A stretch of DNA of 64,000 nt from positions 434,001-498,000 of the forward strand of contig CASHTG010000013.1 in assembly GCA_949357655.1 (NCBI GenBank). Direction: 5' to 3'. This DNA comes from Parascedosporium putredinis. Its lineage: Eukaryota; Ascomycota; Sordariomycetes; Microascales; Microascaceae. Each line of letters starts with the position of its first letter. The first letter of the stretch is position 1. The position numbers and the translations under genes were made by a program. The notes under the pieces were generated by a model. That model made no database searches. It saw nothing but the letters and a program-made list of their open reading frames with translations, and was not told where the DNA came from. This document shows, one piece after another, positions 21,880-33,372 of this stretch.

Positions 21880-23884
21880 TCAAGAGTAGGAGGGCTTAGT
21901 GTCGCTAGTCCTGACGGCGTATCGGGAACAGAAGGCGCGGATGCGGGCACTAAAGAAATAGACCACGATGCCCATGGCGCCCAAGACACCCGTAAGAATG
22001 CCGTAGATAAGGAACGCACCGTCGTATCCGCGAAGCTCGATAAAAGGCGTAATGCCGTACGACGTGCCAAAGCTGAGAATACCACGGGTAGCGCAGATCA
22101 CGACGAGCGCGGGACCGGCACGGGTAGGGTACGAGTCCAGAGAGTACACGATGCCGACCTGGTTGGCGCCAATAAAAGCAAAGTAGTAGGCGCTGACGGC
22201 GAACACGACAGAGAACCAGTGAAGGCGCTCGGGGTGGGCGGCGGCTTGGCCGTAGAGAATGGCGGAGATGACACCAGCGATGGTGGGGAGAACGAGGGTG
22301 ACGAGGCGGTACTGGGGTTGATGGACGCCGCCGTTTCGGCGGGCGAGATACTTGACGGCCCAATCGGAGCCCCAGCCGAGCAGAGGGAGGGCGCAGAAGG
22401 AGACGACAATTTGGCCGGCCATGGCGAAGGAGATGTTCTTGTCCTCCCAGTTGTAAGGGGGGCGCTGAGGATGGAGCCGTAGGTCGTTCCCATGGCGATG
22501 TTGACGCCGAGGGTCAGACCGTTGAGAAGCTACAAAGAGAAGGTTAGCAGTCTCTTCAACCAAGTGAGGAAGGAGTGAGGGGAAAAAACATACGAACGCC
22601 CAGAGGATGTCAGGGAAGAGCATAATGGTAAACATGCGATGCAGTGTTCGGATACCCTCGTCCCAATCTGGCTTGTTGACGAATAGGCGCATATCGGAGG
22701 CAAGGGTGCGGGGCTTGTAGTTGACTAGGTCGAGCTCGCGCACGTCCGTGGTAGCGATGCGCTGGATGGGATACGAAGCTTGTTGAGGGTCCTCGGCACC
22801 CGCAGCAAACGTGCTGACGGTGGCATCGCGGCCTTGATAAGCGGACAACGGCCTCTCGTACTTGGTCTCTGGAAGCAAAAAGACGCTGATGATGAGGACA
22901 AGGCCGGCCACGCCCGCACCAATGGAATACCATCCCTTGGCGCCAATCGCCGCGCCAATGTACGAGGTGAGAAGCGTGAAGATGGTGGTCAAGATGTTAC
23001 CAGCCGCGGTAAAGATCATCTGGTACTTGCCGCGCTCGTGCAGGAAGAAGGACTCTTGGATGATCAACGGACACAGGGCCTCGCTCTGACCGGCAGCGAG
23101 GCCGAGGACCATGCGGGCGGCAAGGTGCCATTCGTAGGATTGTTGCGTGGCGCAGAGGGCGCAAGAGAGGACGAGCACGATGCAGGATACGAGGAAGACG
23201 GGGCGGCGTCCGACCGCTAGGGCGATGGGCATGGCGATGATGTTTCCGATGCCCATGAACAAAGTGGGATACGTCATTAGATCTATGTGACGCGGCTATT
23301 AATAACTATTTTGAAACGGAACTAGGTCGGCTCTTTTGGTTTAGTACTTACGCGTGATATCGGCGTAGCCCTTGCCCTCGGCGACATAGATTGGGATAAA
23401 CAAGTTCAAAAGACCTCCCTATTATAGTTTCTGGTCAGTGTGCAATTCCTCCCTGGGTAGATGCGTGTCCACTTACCAGTCCGCTGACCATGGACAGGCC
23501 AACGGAGCTGAACAAGGCAACGATGCCCATGACAACCTGGTCATCATCGAGTCAGAAGGAAGTATTCGCCACGAGGACCGTATAGTCATTGGTCCACCTA
23601 CCAGTTTTCTCATCAAGGGGAGGTTCAAAGGGTCTAGATGTGGCACAATATCAGCAACGTGTGTGGAAGACAGCTATAGCTCGGACATGAAGCTTACCTC
23701 GCGGGTCGGGGCTAGGCGTCGGGATCAGGTAGATGGTATCACCCGGGCCCGAAAGATTGACGTCGCCGTCGAATCGGCCATCAGAGCTTTCGGACTTGAC
23801 AGGCTCCGAACCCTCGTCCCTGATGGAGCCCTCGATGTGCTGGCTCATGTTCTTCTTGTCTTCTTCCATGGCGACTGCGGTCAT
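21880..23884 (-). CDS. MFS transporter, DHA1/HOL1-like
   Basis: At least six exons. Exon 1 (23884-23698) encodes a hydrophilic N-terminus, MTAVAMEEDKKNMSQHIEGS. Short exons then give LNLPLMRKL, VVMGIVALFSSVGLSMVSG and GGLLNLFIPIYVAEGKGYAD, each bounded by GTAAGT/GTAGGT donors and AG acceptors. The body has about 12 hydrophobic segments with MFS marks: VGRRPVFLVSCIVL, GQSEALCPLIIQESFFLHER and VFLLPETKYERP. An intron near 22530-22591 precedes LLNGLTLGVNIAMGTTYGS, and one frame break sits in a C run at about 22460. The SEA(L)CPL..(Q)E.FFLHER block recalls fungal HOL1-like and drug:proton antiporters. It would move a small solute across the plasma membrane. The substrate cannot be read. Confidence 0.8.
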
Positions 23885-26274
23885 GGCTGATGACTTGGAT
23901 GAAGTGTCTGTATATGGTCAATTCGTCGGATTTGGAGACGAATGATTAGGAACCGAATGTCCTCGCGATGCCGTGGTGATGAAAATGCTCTGAGAGGGAG
24001 GATACACAGCCTGTATGAATGATGGGGGTTCGGGACTGGAGGATGTGAAGTTATATAGATCGTGGAGATGTATAGATCTCGAGTGAGTTGTAGTCCGATG
24101 CTGTCTTTCTTCTCCACATTCCGGTTGTTACATTGCATTCACCAAAGGCAGATGGCTACCCCATGGGGAAAGGGGGAAAGGCCGTAGAGGCGATTCGGGC
24201 TGTTTCGTGGGGGAACGGGCAGAAGGCGGACGTGGAGAGAGAAATTAGCAAGAAAAAGGCACAACCTCATTGCGCCTCGTGCTTGCGCGCGTGCTCCGTT
24301 CCGGACCCCAACCACGAGATGCTTCGGAGCAAACAGGTCCACGCCTGCTACATTTCGGAGCAAGAGATCGTATAGGGGGAGGGAGAAGGGGAGGCCGTCA
24401 TTGCGGGGGCAACGCTGTCCCAATCCTTGGACTACTTAATTCGGCTTGGTCGCGCCTTGGCTCAGACGGACGAGCTATGGAAAAAGCTAGGGCCAATGCA
24501 CCCCCTTTGCGCTTCTCCATCGTGGCAAGTCTACGCAAGCGTGGAATTCTGCCCATTCAGAGTAGGTGCTTTTAAATTCTTGGGACTAGTTACCCCAGAT
24601 TTGTCACTGTGCAGCTTCCCGGGACCAGACCCCAGACACGACGCTCCGGGCTCCTCTCGAGGGTCGTGAACCGAAATTCCCCGAAAACGCCGTTATTATC
24701 TTGTTTTCTTCAGCCGTAGATACAGGTTTCTCCAAGTCAATGCTGGAGGCTTCCTTCGGAGTATACTCGACTATTTTGTTTCTACTTCTACCGTTTTTTT
24801 CAAATTTCTTCAGAACTCAAACCACTCTGATCCGGTTCACAGGCCGCTGCTCACTGGGGCGTCGGAAAGAACCTTTATTTCGTCGATTGAGCCATCCATG
24901 TATCAGGGCCTCAAGGGGAAGTAAATGGTTTCTACGTCCTAGGTCTCGCCTCTCGCCCCCTCATACCAATGCCTCTGCTCGTTCAGGTCTTTTCGGCGCA
25001 GCGACAAATCACCATACACACGAATACCGAATGCGCCGGGCCGATCTTATTGCTCTCACATTGTATACATGTAAACTTTTCTACATAGACAAGGCATCTA
25101 AGTTGTAATAGGGACATACTAGCATCTAGGAAATTGCAGATACTTCAATCAATTACCCTGGGGTCTTGAACCTATTCTCACCATGTCCTTGTCCTTTCAA
25201 ATTGATTCATTTTATCAGCTTCCTCGATTCTTCACTTTGGTAGCCGTGCATAAACCCTCAGCCATTGCTTGGCCTTTCCACCTGTTTGCGGCCTCTTAAT
25301 TAGTACTCAATCTCTCAAGGACCCTGGCTAGTATTAGAGTGAATTTTACATGAAGTGGCCAATCAGTATGGAATTTCTTCTCTCACCCTCTGTGAGCGCT
25401 TCTACTTGCCTTTATTGGGCTGGAACCGAACCCCTGCCATTTTGCTCCGAGGATCGACTCCGAGGTCCGCAGAACCCCAGACGCCAAGCCCCGAGGAGCA
25501 GCACGACAGGTGGGTCACACCCCGGTAGAGCTCAGGATAGCGTCGGCACTCGTCCTCAACGCCCCCAAGCGTCACGCATTGCGGTTGAACTCAGGCACAG
25601 ATCTGCGGATGTGGACAGAAATCCTGGGATGGTTGGGGATATGAGATCTCGTAAAGGCCAATCGATGTATGAATAGCATTCCATAGGGGCAAATCTTCGC
25701 TTGAAAACAAGGTTGTGCATGTGGAGCCGATTGCCATCTCACAACTTGCCAAGGGAAGCGTGGCCATGCGGTGTGTGCCCACATTGGCGTTCCTATGTCA
25801 TCGACGGGAGCCCACATAATATATGTTAACAAGTCTATGATGCGTACTGAGTCCAACCTCGGATCGTGATCACACACCGAGGATCAATACAGACCTGTGA
25901 GGCCTAACTTATGTAGTCCGAAAATTGAGACTATGTAATATTTTTAGCCAAGTTCCTCATAGAGAAAGGGGACCGCCAGGACTCTTCTTTCATATTGGTG
26001 AGCTCGTCAATATGTTGATTAGTCCATCTTTACTTACAGCTGGGAGCCCTGCACATGACAAGCCTCGATGTGCGTCGGGATAGTAGAGGGTGGTTAAAAG
26101 GATTGCTTACATATAGAGCTGGATGATCACAGATTGGAAGATTGGCTAACTCGAGCGAGAAACCATGCGACCTCGTTGGGTTACTTTTTATCATATTAAT
26201 TCTATACCGAAAAGCAGCCTGTCTAATGTTACAGGTCTAAACGACCACCAAGTGAAGCTCAAAGAGCAAGCAGA
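23885..26274. other. Gene-poor interval between two MFS genes
   Basis: About 2.4 kb with no supported gene. Several short ORFs (24133, 24270, 24427, 24701, 25350) lack domain character and overlap each other in different frames. Segments near 25450-25500 repeat a CTCCGAGG/CCCCGAGGAG motif and could be element debris. The first 300 bases form the promoter of the reverse-strand MFS gene. Confidence 0.45.
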
Positions 26275-27895
26275 CTACGACTTATCCTGGACCGGCATTT
26301 TCTTGATAAACATGCAAGTAGCCACCATCACCCCCGCCATGGCAGTGTAAAATATCCACATGTACTTCATCGCATCCACGTAGCCCTGCGCGGCCTCTGG
26401 AGTGCTAACGGCTTCCGTGAGCTGGTTCCCTCCGTGGTTCGCCTGAAGAAGCACGGTGCCAATGACAATGGACATGGAAGTGCTTAAGCTCCGCAAGAAC
26501 TGGGACGCCGAAGAGGCTGCAGCCACATCCTTTTGTGGCAAGTGCGCTTGGAGCGCAATCATCGGGGCCTGGAACAACGGGCCGGCACCGAGGCCGACAA
26601 TGACCTGGAAAACCATAATCTTGGCCCAGTCCGTCTTGGCACCCAAACTGATGAGTAATCCCGTGCCGAGCGTCATCACCGCGGCGCCAATGTTCGTCGG
26701 GAGGAGATAGGAGCCCGTCTTTTTGATGAAGAAGGCCGCGCCCATGGTTGTGAAGGAAAGGGGCACAACGAGAGCCAGAAGCGAGACGCCGGAGATGATG
26801 GGGGCGAAACCGAGGGCAATTTGGAAGTAGAGCGGGAGAAAGTAATCGTACGCGATGAACACGAAGCCGTGGAGGCAGAGGACGGCCATGGAGGCGATGT
26901 TTGTGCCGCGGGAGAAGATGCGCATGGGCACCAAGGGGCTCGTGGCGAAGCGGGATTCGTAGAAACCAAAGAGGACGAGGATAACGACGCCGAACACGAG
27001 CAGACAGATGGTCTCGGCCGATTTCCACGATGCTTTGTCGCCGGCGCCTGATCCGAGGCCGTATAGGAAGCAGATTGTGCCTCCGACGATGAGGAGGCAT
27101 CCAATCCAGTCGAGGGATTTGAGGCCTGCGGCGAGGGTGGTTTTCGAGGTGTGGACTCGGAGGGCAAGGAGAAGCGCGATGAGGGAGATGCCGTCGAACG
27201 GTAGGTTGATATAGACTGCGAATTAATTGGTATCAGTATTCCTGCCGTATAATAACGCACGAAAGCCAAAAAGAAACGTGATAACGCCGTGGACTTACAA
27301 CACCACCTCCAGCCAATCGTCTGCGTAAACACGCCGCCAAGCACCGGTCCAATGCTACTCGAGATGGCGTACACGATCCCCGTGAGTCCATAGTACTTGG
27401 CCCTATCCCGCAGCGCGAACAAGTCGCTGATGAGAATCGTCACCAGCACCGTACATCCTCCAGCGCCGAGACCCTGGATAATGCGGCCCCCGATCAGCAT
27501 GCCCACGTTTTGCGAGAGACCGGCCAGCAGACTTCCTAGAAGAAAGGCCACGTTGGCAATCATGATGATGGGTTTTCGGCCAAAGATATCCGAGAGCTTC
27601 GCCCAGATGGCGACCGAGGCTGTGTTGGAGAGCGTGTAGGAGCTGCCAATCCAGGCGTATTCCTCGGCGGTGGCGCCGAGTTCGTGGGCGATTCGGGGAG
27701 AGCAGTGGCGACGATGGTGACGTCGAGCGCGGAGAGGAAGAGGGCGAGACAGAGCGAGAACATGACGATGCGGCGACGGACGGTGTCCATTGGAACGGGG
27801 GCCTCGTCGCCCGTCTCGATCTCGCTTGTGTTGGCGGAGGACTTGGGGTCTTCGAGCTGGCCCTTTTCCGGGACGATGTCGGAAGTGTCTGCCAT
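26275..27895 (-). CDS. MFS drug:H+ antiporter-like transporter, DHA2 type (14 segments)
   Basis: The hydrophilic start MADTSDIVPEKGQLEDP leads to LFLSALDVTIVATALP, the classic first segment of the DHA2 family. A frame break near 27705 separates this from the rest of segments 2-4 (WIGSSYTLSNTASVAIWAK, LSDIFGRKPIIM, GRIIQGLGAGGCTVLV). An 83-base intron, 27216-27298, lies after IGWRWC and before YINLPFDGISLIALLLA. Later segments include MRIFSRGTNIASMAVL, IALGFAPIISGVSLLALVVP and GLGAGPLFQAPMIALQ, ending KKMPVQDKS. Length is about 540 residues. Relatives export toxic compounds and fungal metabolites at the plasma membrane. The exact substrate is unknown. Confidence 0.85.
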
Positions 27896-28792
27896 GATGT
27901 GCTTTGGGATGAGTGTCGGCTTACTCTTTTCTTGACTGGTCCCGGTATATTTTCCTAAGGAATGAGAGAAAAGGATAAATGGTCATTAGGGAGTGTCGCC
28001 ATCTTGAAAACATGGGAAGAAACGAGAAAAAGGCTTGATATTTCACTGGGGGCTTTGGGTTGACGGGTGGGGCCTTCCGATTCCTCGGTTCGGCTCGCGT
28101 CTCCGTGAACCCAAGCGACGATGATCTCATGTTCTGTCTTGACTAGAAGAAAACTATTATAATGAAAATGTGCGTATTGAAAAATTGAACACGATTTTGC
28201 GTCTTCTTTTACGCGGTATTTTGATTCAGGAGAAGTAAATCGCAAAAAGGTTGAAGAATGGACGATGGTGTGGTGGAGCTACGTGTGACCAGGCGTCGAG
28301 ATGACTGGGAGATCCTAGTCTAAGTGCTAGCATGTCGATGCCGGCAGCTTCCGAACCGAAGACATGGAATTTGTACCTTGTGGGCAATAGAGTGCGGGTT
28401 CAACCATAATTAAACTTTTCGTACGCAACACGCTGTTTGAATACAATATACTTAGTTCTTCTCCGCTCGCTGTCATCTTTCTCGACGACTGGCGATGCAT
28501 GAGCATAGCAAGAAGGGAACAAGAAGGCCAATAGCAGCGGCAACGAGAAAAGAGGGAATGAGTCAATGTGATGAGGCTTTTAGGATTAAAAGAAGTCAAA
28601 TACGAGTATGACAACTGTCATTTTTCTACTAGCTACGAAGTAACCCCCAACTCTTGGATTAGATGATTGCAGATCATGTCATTCTGTTCTAAAAGGATCC
28701 TAGTTACGTGTTCAAGTTATGTATCGAGCCCGCGTGGGTACATGATATAGTCATTACATCTCTACCGAATTACCCTCATGACCCCCGACCCC
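27896..28792. other. Promoter of the DHA2 gene and 3' flank of the hydrolase gene
   Basis: About 900 bases, no gene seen. The reverse ORF at 28327-28614 is an isolated AT-rich frame with no family resemblance. Confidence 0.45.
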
Positions 28793-30726
28793 CTACTCAG
28801 GCCTTCCAACATAAGGGATGACGACTGCGCTGGGGTAGTCACCACCAATATGTAGCTTGTGCTCGCCCTTGTTGAGTTCATGCTCGGGACGTGGAATGGA
28901 CCAGGCCGTGAACTCGGCAGCTGTGAGGTTTTGGCCGCCAATCTATCGCCGCTGTTAGTTTTGCTTCATAGTTGAAGGAAATATGGTAACTCGCTTAGAC
29001 TTACCCTGATCGTGATGCTTTCGCCCGCCTCGTAATCAGTGCCCAGCGCCCAGATACCGATGTCGAGCTTGACTACAGTGCCGGGGGTGATCTTTTCTTG
29101 CTTGTCGTGAGGGTGGAAGGGGAAGTTGGGGTGGATGCTCTTGGAAGAGTCTATCGCGCGGTGCGACGCCCGGAGGATACCCACCGGTCCCTTATAGGTG
29201 TTGACGCTATGCTGGTCATTGGGATCAATCTCCGCCATGCTGTTGACGGGAGACGCTTCAAAGGGGAAGTTGAGGTGCATCATATCGTTTCCGTCCTTGT
29301 CCTTCTTGATCAGCATGGCAAAGACGATAAAGTCGTCGCGGGTATCGCAGGACACGTAGAGGGTTGTCTTGGGAAGACCAATCAACCGCGCGGGCTCTTG
29401 GAAAGTATGTGTGAAATCGAGGTAGCTGTTGCGGTCCTCCGAGTCGTACGTCAACGTCTGGGCAGTCGCGGGCGCCGTCTCGCTGAGCTTCCCGCCTTCC
29501 GTGAGGAAGAACTCGATATACTTTGTGTCTGGCACGGGGAAGTCGGCGAGCGGGATGTCGTGGACGGGGCTGCTATCGCCGTACTTGAGCGTGGCCCACC
29601 GCACCTTGGGAGTATCCTTTTCCCAGCCGTTGTCGACGCCGCGGAGATAGAAATCGAGAAAGGTGGTCAGCTGGTCCGCCGACTCGGGCACGCTGTAGAG
29701 CTCGAACCATTCCTGGTAGGTGCCCCATTGGATCCATTTCTTATCGTGGGGAATCTCCAGCCAGGCGCGGATCGAGCCCATGTTGTGCAGGTTGCTGACG
29801 TCGGAGCCGCGGATGTACACGGGGCATTGGATCTTGGTCATGTCGACGCGCTTGTCGGCCCAGAAGGCGTTCATGGTGGGGGAACGGCGGTACATCTCGG
29901 CCATGTCTTCGATGCCGGAGCTGGGGGCCGCGGAGGATTTCTTTAGTGATGAGATCAAAGTTGTTCATGGAAAACCATCCACCTAAAATTAAAAGATTAA
30001 GTTGTTAGTGTGTAAATTCGGGCTGCGGAAGAAACACATTCAAGGGTCGAGTGAAGTTAGTCTTACCTCTGCAGAATTGTTCCTGTACAAATCGCTCAAA
30101 CCCTCCCAAGGGGCAATGGCCTTGAGCGACGGGGGCCGTTGAGACGCAATGTACCATTGCGAGATGGCCAGGTACGAGTTACCCGCCATGCCAATGTTTC
30201 CATTGCACCAAGGCATCTTTGCAACAGCTTCCACAACATCGTGGCCATCCTCGGCCTCCTGCGATCCCAACACGCCAATAAACCCATCGCTATTTCCCGA
30301 GCCACGCGCGTCGACGCTCACGATGGCATATCCCTTAGGACACCACACCGCAGGGTCGAGACCCTCGAACTTTTCCAACCCGCTGAGGTCGGAGCGCTTC
30401 ACGCACGAGTGCCACTTGGTCATGGGCAACATGTCGAGCGCGCTGTATTTCTTGCCGTAGGGCGACCAGCTAAGAACGGCGGGGACCTTCTCGGTGCTAT
30501 CCGCGGGGCGGTACACGTCGATGTAGAGGCGGGCACCATCGCGAACGACGACCTCGACGTCGTGATCGAGCTGGATGTCGCTGGTGAGGGCGCGGGTGTC
30601 CTCGCCAAAGGGCTTTGAGCCGGCGCGGAAGACTTCGGTCTCGCCGGGGCGGAAACCCGTGTAGCCGTTCTCGCCGACCTTGGGCTGGGAGATGCGTTTG
30701 ACCGCCGTCTGGAGCGGGGCGGGCAT
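28793..30726 (-). CDS. CocE/NonD (X-Pro dipeptidyl-peptidase-like) hydrolase
   Basis: The start at 30726 (MPAPLQTAVKRISQPKVG) was chosen over the longer frame at 30861 because the extra residues look like untranslated leader. The N-terminal alpha/beta-hydrolase part has DGARLYIDVYRPAD, VPAVLSWSPYGKKYSALDML, CPKGYAIVSVDARGSGNSDG and the nucleophile motif GMAGNSYLAISQW. The C-terminal part holds a jelly-roll region (YLDFTHTFQEPARLIGLPKT and FAMLIKKDKDGND) typical of CocE/NonD enzymes. Introns at 29983-30066 and 28943-29004 lead to the last exon, ending YPSAVVIPYVGRPE. One frame break lies near 29940. Family members cleave esters or N-terminal peptides. Here the natural substrate is unknown and no signal peptide is present, so it is probably cytosolic. 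It is divergent from the dioxygenase gene at 31574. Confidence 0.85.
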
Positions 30727-31573
30727 GATTTCTAGTAAGACGTGGGGAATAAAGGAACGGTTAACAAGGTGGATAAAGGAAAAATAATCTATTCGTGGCG
30801 ACAAGCAAGGGGGATCTGGATGAAGAATGAAGCGCGCAAGATACGAGAGGTCAAAGGGCAAGTCTGAAGAGAGATGGAGGAGGTGGAAGAAAAAAGAAGT
30901 AGCTATTACTCTGGCTCACGTCCTGCATTATAACCATCGTCATAGCTTCAATCCCTAGCTCCTCCTGCTCCTTTCCAACATCCTTTCGCACCTCCGCGGA
31001 CCCCCTCCGAGGCCCACTAGCTTCAATCTGAGGCAACAAAAGCTAATTGCACTCGGGCCCACCAAGCAGCTTTACCCCGCGATCTCATATGCTAAAGCTT
31101 TGTTTCTCATCGCATGCTCCTACATGTATCTAGATCTAGATGCCGATCAAATCGTTGTCGTGCCCCTCCAAGTTCCCCACACTCCGCCGCGGCCCCTTTC
31201 TACCCCATCCTTGCTCCCCACACTACCCCACATCACGCTCCGCACCCCCGAACCGACATGCTCCTCGGTCGGGCCCCGAGGCGAGCTACTCGCTGCAACC
31301 CCTCCATTTCTCCAAGAACTAGTCCTCGGCGAATGCCCGAGGATTCCCCAAACGCGCTTTGCATAGGCGTGGGGACATGCATCGCGGCGACTGAATCAAA
31401 GAGGTATATCAGAACGGCGCATCACAACTTTGGATAGCATCAGTTTTTCTTTTCATTAGGCAATTAAGTTCCAATATTACACATTTACATGCAAAGATTT
31501 TGTATTTGCATGCCAAGATAACGTTAGACCGGTCTCTTTTCTTCCCTATTGAAACGACATTCCTGCCGCCAGC
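30727..31573. promoter_or_regulatory. Divergent promoter region between hydrolase and dioxygenase genes
   Basis: These 847 bases separate two divergent start codons. Short C-rich ORFs at 31100-31437 have no coding character. Shared control of the two enzymes is possible, perhaps through the nearby Zn2Cys6 regulators. I did not find an unambiguous CGG...CCG palindrome by eye. Confidence 0.4.
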
Positions 31574-32804
31574 ATGTCCACCACAACCACCACAGAAATC
31601 AAGTCGGCCGAAGACTCCACATTCACCTTTGCCACCCAGTTCGAGGCCAAGGACCTCGTAGAGTTCGACCCCAACCGCGTCTACGGTGACTGGCGCGATG
31701 AATTCCACAAGACGGGCTGCGTGCTCATCAAGAACGTCATCACCCCCGAGCGCGCGCAATACTACGTCGACAAGCAGGTAGAGTGGCTCAAGAAGTTCAA
31801 CCTCGGCTTCGACGAGAAGAACCCCGACACGTGGACCTCCGAGCACCTCCCCGTCAACTTCAAGGGCGGCATGTACTACATGTACGGCGCTACCCATGAG
31901 AAGTATGTGTGGGAGGCCCGCACCGAGCCTGGCGTGGTGGACATTTTCGAGAAGCTCTGGGAGACCAACGAGCTCATCTGCTCGTTTGACGGGCAGAACA
32001 TCTCCATGCCTAACCGCAAGGACCTTACTTGGTCGCCCTGGCCCCACTGCGACCAGAACCCGGCGCGCAAGAGGTAAGCAAAAAGAACACAGCCACTCCG
32101 TTCAACAAGAACCTGCTCGTGTAATTCACCCAAGGCTAACATGTTGACAGAATGCAAGCGGTCCAAGGCCTCCTCAACTTTGCCCCCAACGGCCCCAAGG
32201 ACGGCGGCCTCATGCTCATGAGGGGCTCCTCCAAGCTGTTCGACGAATTCTTCGCCCAGAAGCGCGAGTCCGCCGACCACGAGGACGCCCCGCCCCCGAG
32301 ATCAAGTACATGGACCTCTTCCTCTTTAGCAAAAAGGACGTCAAGTGGTTCGAGGACCGCGGCTGCGAAATGTACAAGGTCAACATGGACCCCGGCGACT
32401 TTGTCCTCTGGGATTCGCGCACCATGCACTATGCCTGCCTGCCCGAGGGCGAGCAGATCCGCCACCTCCAGTACATTTGCATGACCCCGCGCAAGTTTGC
32501 GACGGACGAGGCGCTCGAAGCGAAGAAGAACTGCTTTGAGAATTACCTCGGTACTACCCACTGGCCCCACTGGTATGTCTCCCACAACCTTTTGTTATTA
32601 ATGGGGCGGGCGCTTGCGTGCTAAACACGATGGCGCCGATTGTATGGAGAGTCCGAGTCTAACTTGTCGTGTAGCAATATTCGTCCCTCGGCAGAGAAGC
32701 CTATGCGCGATGGCAAGCTCTGCCCTGCGTATAGGACGGAACCCTTTGAGAAGCCCGAAATCACGGACAAGGTCCTTCAACTTGCTGGTGTCAAGGGCTA
32801 CTAG
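31574..32804 (+). CDS. Phytanoyl-CoA dioxygenase (PhyH)-like Fe(II)/2-oxoglutarate oxygenase
   Basis: Three exons with introns 32074-32150 (GTAAGC, GGCTAAC, ACAG) and 32573-32674. The protein begins MSTTTTTEIKSAEDS. It carries WRDEFHKTGCVLIKNVITPE, then an HxD iron ligand pair in WSPWPHCDQNP, followed by GLLNFAPNGPKDGGLMLMRG, MDPGDFVLWDSRTMHYA and EGEQIRHLQYICMTPR. The last two hold the likely distal His and the 2-oxoglutarate-binding Arg. One base is missing in a C run near 32295, where EDAPPP must continue as EIKYMDLFLFSKKD. Length is about 340 residues, usual for the group. It should hydroxylate a small substrate, not necessarily phytanoyl-CoA. No clear peroxisomal signal is seen (the C-terminus is LAGVKGY). 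Confidence 0.85.
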
Positions 32805-33372
32805 CCACGGGGTCCGATAGAGCGGAAAGATTATGGGGCGAGGTTCCCGGAAAATAAGAGAAGATGACGAGAAGAATGTATGAGATTGGTACTTATCTAG
32901 ACCAGGGAATATAAGGGGGTATTAGCGAATATCAACTATTCCCCCATTGCCGTGTCGCATTTCGAAAGCAGCTATGGATGTTGCGAGTAGTATCTTGTCC
33001 TCTTGTATTTATTCGGCGTGCCATCCCGAGAAAGAATCTACGGGTGGGATAGAAAATATCACTAAATGCATATTGAAGATAAGGATTGATGTTTCACAAT
33101 ATTCTTAAGAAATTCCATCAACTTCTCTGAACGCTCACTTTGAGTGGTACTTGTACGACCACCAACACACGCTGTTGCTGCTGCCTAGAGTAGAATCAGT
33201 GAATCGAGCTCGGTATTTCCCCTAAATATTGTAAGAAAGCGACATCGCAGGTCCATGGATGTTGCAGATTAGTCAGATTAGTCATCGTTCATATGGCTGG
33301 TCTCCTGAAAGGGAAGGAAGCGGATGCAATTTCCATCACATCATCGCGAATGGGAATTGGAACAACAAAACC
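32805..33372. other. Gap between dioxygenase and regulator genes
   Basis: About 570 bases with no gene, made of the 3' flank of the dioxygenase and the upstream region of the next Zn2Cys6 regulator. Confidence 0.45.

Noticed and set aside
29098..29946. 282-codon forward ORF
   Set aside because: Antisense shadow of the CocE/NonD hydrolase.
30727..30861. Longer start of the hydrolase at 30861
   Set aside because: The extra residues (MPFDLSYLARFILHPDPP) look like leader sequence in frame by chance. The family-like N-terminus begins at 30726.
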